A stretch of DNA of 64,000 nt from Pandoraea commovens. GTDB lineage: Bacteria; Pseudomonadota; Gammaproteobacteria; Burkholderiales; Burkholderiaceae. The position numbers and the translations under genes are program-made. Of this stretch, positions 61,099-64,000 are shown in pieces (position 1 is the stretch's first letter; each line of letters opens with the position of its first letter). The stretch is taken from contig NZ_CABPSA010000009.1 in assembly GCF_902459615.1 (NCBI RefSeq), positions 202,376-266,375 on the forward strand, read 5' to 3'. The notes below the pieces were generated by a model. That model was not told the DNA's origin. It was given only the letters and a program-made list of their open reading frames with translations, and did not search any database.

Positions 61099-61413
61099 TT
61101 ACTTGGCCTCCGCTTCAAAATTGATTTCCTGACCCGGCTTCAAGCTCACGTAAGCCTTCTTCTCGTGGTCGCGACGACCCATGAAGCGGCCAAAGCGCTT
61201 TTGCTTGCCCTTACGGTTCAGGATCTGCACCGACTCGACTTCAACCTTGAAGAGAAGCTCAACAGCAGCCTTCACTTCTTGCTTGTTCGCGTCGCGTGCA
61301 ACTTGGAACACCACTTGTTCATTCTTGTCAGCCACCAGCGTCGCCTTTTCGGAGATCACCGGCGCGAGCAAGACCTGGTACAGACGATGGTCGTTTTTAC
61401 GCACGTCGCTCAT
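61099..61413 (-). CDS. rplW: 50S ribosomal protein L23
   Basis: 104 residues. [30 protein letters not shown] is the family signature. L23 docks SRP and trigger factor at the exit tunnel. It starts 4 nt inside the end of rplD (ATGA overlap), so the two are coupled. Confidence 0.98.
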   Translation of the reverse strand: MSDVRKNDHRLYQVLLAPVISEKATLVADKNEQVVFQVARDANKQEVKAAVELLFKVEVESVQILNRKGKQKRFGRFMGRRDHEKKAYVSLKPGQEINFEAEAK

Positions 61414-62030
61414 GACAGCATCTCCTCAATCTTGGCGATCGCGCCCTTCGTCAGCAGCACCTTCTTGAAGTAGATGAGCGACAGCGGGTCGGCGAAACGC
61501 GGCTCGGTGACGGCAACGTGAGCCAGATTGCGCGAGGCCAGGAACAGGTTCTCGTCCACGCTATCCGTGATCAGCAGCACCGACTCAAGACCCATGGCCT
61601 TGATCTTTTCAGCGAGCAGTTTGGTCTTCGGCGCATCCAGCTTGATGTCCTCGACCACCGACAGACGACCTTCACGGGCGAGCTGCGACAGAATCGAGCA
61701 CACACCGGCGCGGTACATCTTCTTGTTGACCTTGTGGGTGAAGTTCTCTTCCGGCGAATTCGGGAAGATACGGCCACCGCCGCGCCACAGCGGGCTCGAC
61801 GACATACCGGCACGAGCGCGGCCCGTACCCTTCTGACGCCACGGCTTCTTCGTCGTGTGCTTGACCTGTTCACGGTCCTTCTGCGCACGGTTGCCGCTGC
61901 GGGCGTTGGCTTGATAAGCCACCACAACCTGATGGATCAGCGCTTCGTTGTAGTCACGGCCGAACACGACGTCCGACGCGTTGACAGCAGCGCCTTCCTG
62001 ACCTTGCTCATTCAGGAGCTTAAGTTCCAT
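61410..62030 (-). CDS. rplD: 50S ribosomal protein L4
   Basis: 206 residues. The extended loop [25 protein letters not shown] (positions about 60-85) reaches into the exit tunnel. In E. coli L4 also represses the S10 operon by attenuation; a hairpin followed by T residues lies in the leader of this operon, so a similar mechanism is possible. Two nt after rplC. Confidence 0.98.
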   Translation of the reverse strand: MELKLLNEQGQEGAAVNASDVVFGRDYNEALIHQVVVAYQANARSGNRAQKDREQVKHTTKKPWRQKGTGRARAGMSSSPLWRGGGRIFPNSPEENFTHKVNKKMYRAGVCSILSQLAREGRLSVVEDIKLDAPKTKLLAEKIKAMGLESVLLITDSVDENLFLASRNLAHVAVTEPRFADPLSLIYFKKVLLTKGAIAKIEEMLS

Positions 62031-62032
62031 TG

Positions 62033-62689
62033 TTACGCTCCCTTCGCGAGTTTGGCCTTGACTGCCGAGGTCACGAAAACCTTGCCTTCGTTGGCGCCCG
62101 GAACGGCACCCTTCACGAAGATCAGGCCACGTTCAGCGTCAATGCGCGCGATTTCGAGATTCTGTACCGTCGTCGTGACGTCACCCAGGTGACCCGTCAT
62201 GCGCTTACCCGGGAACACACGGCCCGGATCCTGCGCCATACCGATCGAACCCGGCACGTTGTGCGAACGCGAGTTACCGTGCGATGCGCGGCCCGAAGCG
62301 AAGTTGTAACGCTTGATGGTACCTGCGTAGCCCTTACCGATCGACACGCCTTGCACGTCGACCTTCTGGCCTACTTGGAACAGATCGACACCAACGGCTG
62401 CGCCCGGCTGCAGTTCAGCAGCTTTGGCAGCATCGATGCGGAATTCCTTGAGGATTTCACCGGCTTCAACACCAGCTTTCGCGTAGTGACCGGCGGCGGC
62501 TTTGGTCACGCGCGAGGCGCGACGATTGCCGAAAGTGACTTGAACGGCGGTATAGCCGTCCGTTTCATCCGTCTTGATTTGCGTCACGCGGTTGTTAGAC
62601 ACGTCGAGCACGGTGACGGGAATCGAATCGCCGTCGTCCGTGAAAATACGCGTCATGCCAACCTTGCGACCGACAAGGCCAAGGCTCAT
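62033..62689 (-). CDS. rplC: 50S ribosomal protein L3
   Basis: 218 residues from [20 protein letters not shown], the usual opening; GGAGAAAATC lies just upstream as ribosome site. The tip region [19 protein letters not shown] approaches the peptidyl-transferase centre; Gln in [13 protein letters not shown] is the PrmB methylation site in E. coli. First gene behind a strong promoter. Confidence 0.98.
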   Translation of the reverse strand: MSLGLVGRKVGMTRIFTDDGDSIPVTVLDVSNNRVTQIKTDETDGYTAVQVTFGNRRASRVTKAAAGHYAKAGVEAGEILKEFRIDAAKAAELQPGAAVGVDLFQVGQKVDVQGVSIGKGYAGTIKRYNFASGRASHGNSRSHNVPGSIGMAQDPGRVFPGKRMTGHLGDVTTTVQNLEIARIDAERGLIFVKGAVPGANEGKVFVTSAVKAKLAKGA

Positions 62690-62737
62690 GATTTTCTCCA
62701 TTCCCGACTGCGATTGGCCGGGGCTAAATGACAAAAG

Positions 62738-62761
62738 GATGGTCCACGGACGTGGGCCATC
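62738..62761 (-). repeat. Hairpin in the rplC leader, possible L4-type attenuator
   Basis: GATGGTCCAC (62738-62747) and GTGGGCCATC (62752-62761) pair over 10 positions with one mismatch or wobble and a 4 nt loop. In the transcript the stem is followed by CTTTTG. It lies about 50 nt before rplC. Confidence 0.6.
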
Positions 62762-62787
62762 TTTTCAAAACTACACTTGAGCCCGCC

Positions 62788-62816
62788 ATTATAGGCGGAC
62801 TTTTATCGCTTGACAA
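62788..62816 (-). promoter_or_regulatory. Promoter of the rplC (S10-type) operon
   Basis: TTGTCA (62811-62816) and TATAAT (62788-62793) read on the minus strand with a 17 bp spacer. CCGCC and GGCGG flank the -10 box exactly. Transcription would start near 62781. Confidence 0.72.
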
Positions 62817-62833
62817 GTGTTGCTAAATCACAT

Positions 62834-62872
62834 AACAAAAGCCCCGCCGGTCCAGCATTGGCGGGGCTTTCA
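62834..62872 (-). terminator. Terminator of the tuf-rpsJ transcript
   Basis: AAAGCCCCGCC and GGCGGGGCTTT form an 11 bp stem with an 11 nt loop; on the minus strand it ends in TTTTG. It lies about 25 nt after rpsJ and separates it from rplC. Confidence 0.8.
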
Positions 62873-62894
62873 AGAGCGAAATCGCTCCCAAGCC

Positions 62895-63206
62895 TTACTG
62901 CAGCTTGATCTCGACGTCGACGCCAGCCGGCAGATCGAGCTTCATCAGCGCGTCAACCGTCTTGTCCGTCGGATCGACGATGTCCATCAGGCGCTGGTGC
63001 GTACGGATTTCGAGCTGGTCGCGCGACGTCTTGTTGACGTGCGGCGAACGCAGGATGTCGAAACGCTCGATACGCGTCGGCAGGGGCACCGGGCCCTTGA
63101 CGATTGCGCCAGTGCGCTTGGCGGTTTCAACGATTTCGGCAGCCGACTGGTCGATCAGGCGGTAGTCGAAAGCCTTCAGGCGGATACGGATCTTTTGGTT
63201 CTGCAT
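62895..63206 (-). CDS. rpsJ: 30S ribosomal protein S10
   Basis: 103 residues. [31 protein letters not shown] is the invariant opening. S10 is in the 30S head and, as NusE, pairs with NusB in antitermination. Here it follows tuf by 113 nt and is cut off from rplC by a terminator and promoter, so it belongs to the tuf transcript. GGAG lies eight bases before the start. Confidence 0.98.
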   Translation of the reverse strand: MQNQKIRIRLKAFDYRLIDQSAAEIVETAKRTGAIVKGPVPLPTRIERFDILRSPHVNKTSRDQLEIRTHQRLMDIVDPTDKTVDALMKLDLPAGVDVEIKLQ

Positions 63207-63319
63207 GGAATTTCTCCAAAGAGCATGGCAACCCTCGTTCGGGCGCCGGGTAAATCACAAAGAGCAAACAGAATCACGACGATGGGGGCCGAAACCCCGC
63301 ACCGTCGTTCAATCCGCTA

Positions 63320-64000
63320 TTAGGCGAGGATCTTAGCAACGACGCCCGAACCCACCGTACGGCCACCTTCGCGGATTGCGAAGCGCAGACCTTCGGTCAT
63401 GGCGATCGGGGCAATCAGCTTGACGCTGATCGACACGTTGTCGCCCGGCATGACCATTTCCTTGTCGGCCGGCAGCGTGATCGAGCCGGTCACGTCCGTC
63501 GTACGGAAGTAGAACTGCGGACGGTAGTTGTTGAAGAACGGCGTGTGACGGCCACCTTCGTCCTTCGACAGCACGTACACTTCGGCCGTGAACTCCATGT
63601 GCGGCTTGATCGAGCCCGGCTTGGCCAGAACTTGACCACGCTGGACGTCTTCACGCTTCGTGCCGCGCAGCAGCAGGCCAACGTTATCGCCTGCCTGACC
63701 TTGGTCGAGCAGCTTGCGGAACATTTCAACGCCCGTGCAGGTCGTCTTGTCGATGTGCGGCTTGTCGCCGTCCATCTTGATACCGACGATTTCGATTTCT
63801 TCGCCGACCTTGACCACGCCCGACTCGATACGACCCGTCACCACCGTGCCGCGACCCGAGATCGAGAACACGTCTTCCACCGGCATCAGGAACGGCTTGT
63901 CAACAGCGCGCTCCGGCGTCGGGATGTACGAATCCAGCGCGTCGGCCAGGTTCATGATCGCGACTTCGCCCAGTTCGCCCTTGTCGCCTTCCAGCGCCAG
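63320..64000 (-). CDS. tuf: Elongation factor Tu (C-terminal part; start off window)
   Basis: The last 226 residues of EF-Tu; the gene continues past the right edge. The visible part begins [23 protein letters not shown] at the end of the G domain, then domain 2 ([25 protein letters not shown]) and domain 3 ([38 protein letters not shown]). EF-Tu brings aminoacyl-tRNA to the ribosome. Burkholderiales usually have two tuf copies; this is the one next to rpsJ. Confidence 0.98.
   Translation of the reverse strand: MALEGDKGELGEVAIMNLADALDSYIPTPERAVDKPFLMPVEDVFSISGRGTVVTGRIESGVVKVGEEIEIVGIKMDGDKPHIDKTTCTGVEMFRKLLDQGQAGDNVGLLLRGTKREDVQRGQVLAKPGSIKPHMEFTAEVYVLSKDEGGRHTPFFNNYRPQFYFRTTDVTGSITLPADKEMVMPGDNVSISVKLIAPIAMTEGLRFAIREGGRTVGSGVVAKILA

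Overview
The window is a chromosomal segment (about 62% GC by eye) from a betaproteobacterium of the order Burkholderiales. The order is supported by the mlaFED arrangement, thiOSGE with a long ThiE, the resB-ccsB/cytochrome c4 block, the tandem OmpW porins, and an S10-spc-alpha ribosomal cluster in which rpsJ follows tuf and is separated from rplC by a terminator and a new promoter. Gene content suggests Burkholderiaceae, possibly Pandoraea. The genus is an inference; no 16S or marker search was possible.

Layout. 1-2097 (-): mlaF-mlaE-mlaD lipid transport, mlaD cut by the window edge. 2361-2951 (+): a GNAT acetyltransferase. 2977-6702 (-): thiamine thiazole/TMP operon thiO-thiS-thiG-thiE behind a clear TPP riboswitch. 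6972-11124 (+): a YddA/SbmA-type ABC exporter, a short-chain dehydrogenase lacking the usual catalytic Tyr, and an MFS transporter. 11297-14506 (-): hexuronate module (ExuT-like transporter, uronate dehydrogenase, SMP-30 lactonase). 14997-21295 (-): gltB-gltD glutamate synthase. 21521-22387: a REP-associated tyrosine transposase (RAYT) and its short repeats, abutting the gltB promoter. 22586-25138 (+): two OmpW-family porins and a DUF883 membrane protein. 25324-32702 (-): pilM, pilN, a fused PilO-like/secretin gene, aroK, aroB, dgt. 32947-37438: PBP1A, cyaY (-), lptM, lysA. 37473-43596 (-): msrQ, msrP, ccsB, resB, cytochrome c4. 43895-46090 (+): engB and hemB, with a candidate small RNA on the minus strand between them. 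46139-48452 (-): dsbD, cutA. 48647-64000 (-): rplQ back to tuf, the complete alpha, spc and S10 ribosomal operons with secY, infA, rpmJ and rpoA.

How the parts work together. ExuT, Udh and the lactonase form an oxidative hexuronate route: uptake, oxidation to an aldarolactone, hydrolysis to an aldarate. The pil genes encode the inner-membrane assembly platform and the secretin of a type IV pilus or DNA-uptake machine. ResB, CcsB and DsbD serve cytochrome c maturation (the heme ligation complex and thiol reduction); cytochrome c4 is a likely client. The ribosomal cluster has three internal promoters that I can place (before rplC, rplN and rpsD), each next to inverted repeats that could carry autoregulation.

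Most of the window is conserved housekeeping DNA. I do not see a new defence system, CRISPR array, prophage or biosynthetic cluster. The observations I think most worth checking are the possible anti-Shine-Dalgarno small RNA near 44.8-44.9 kb, the PilO-secretin fusion at 28.3-30.9 kb, and the palindromes built into the ribosomal-operon promoters.
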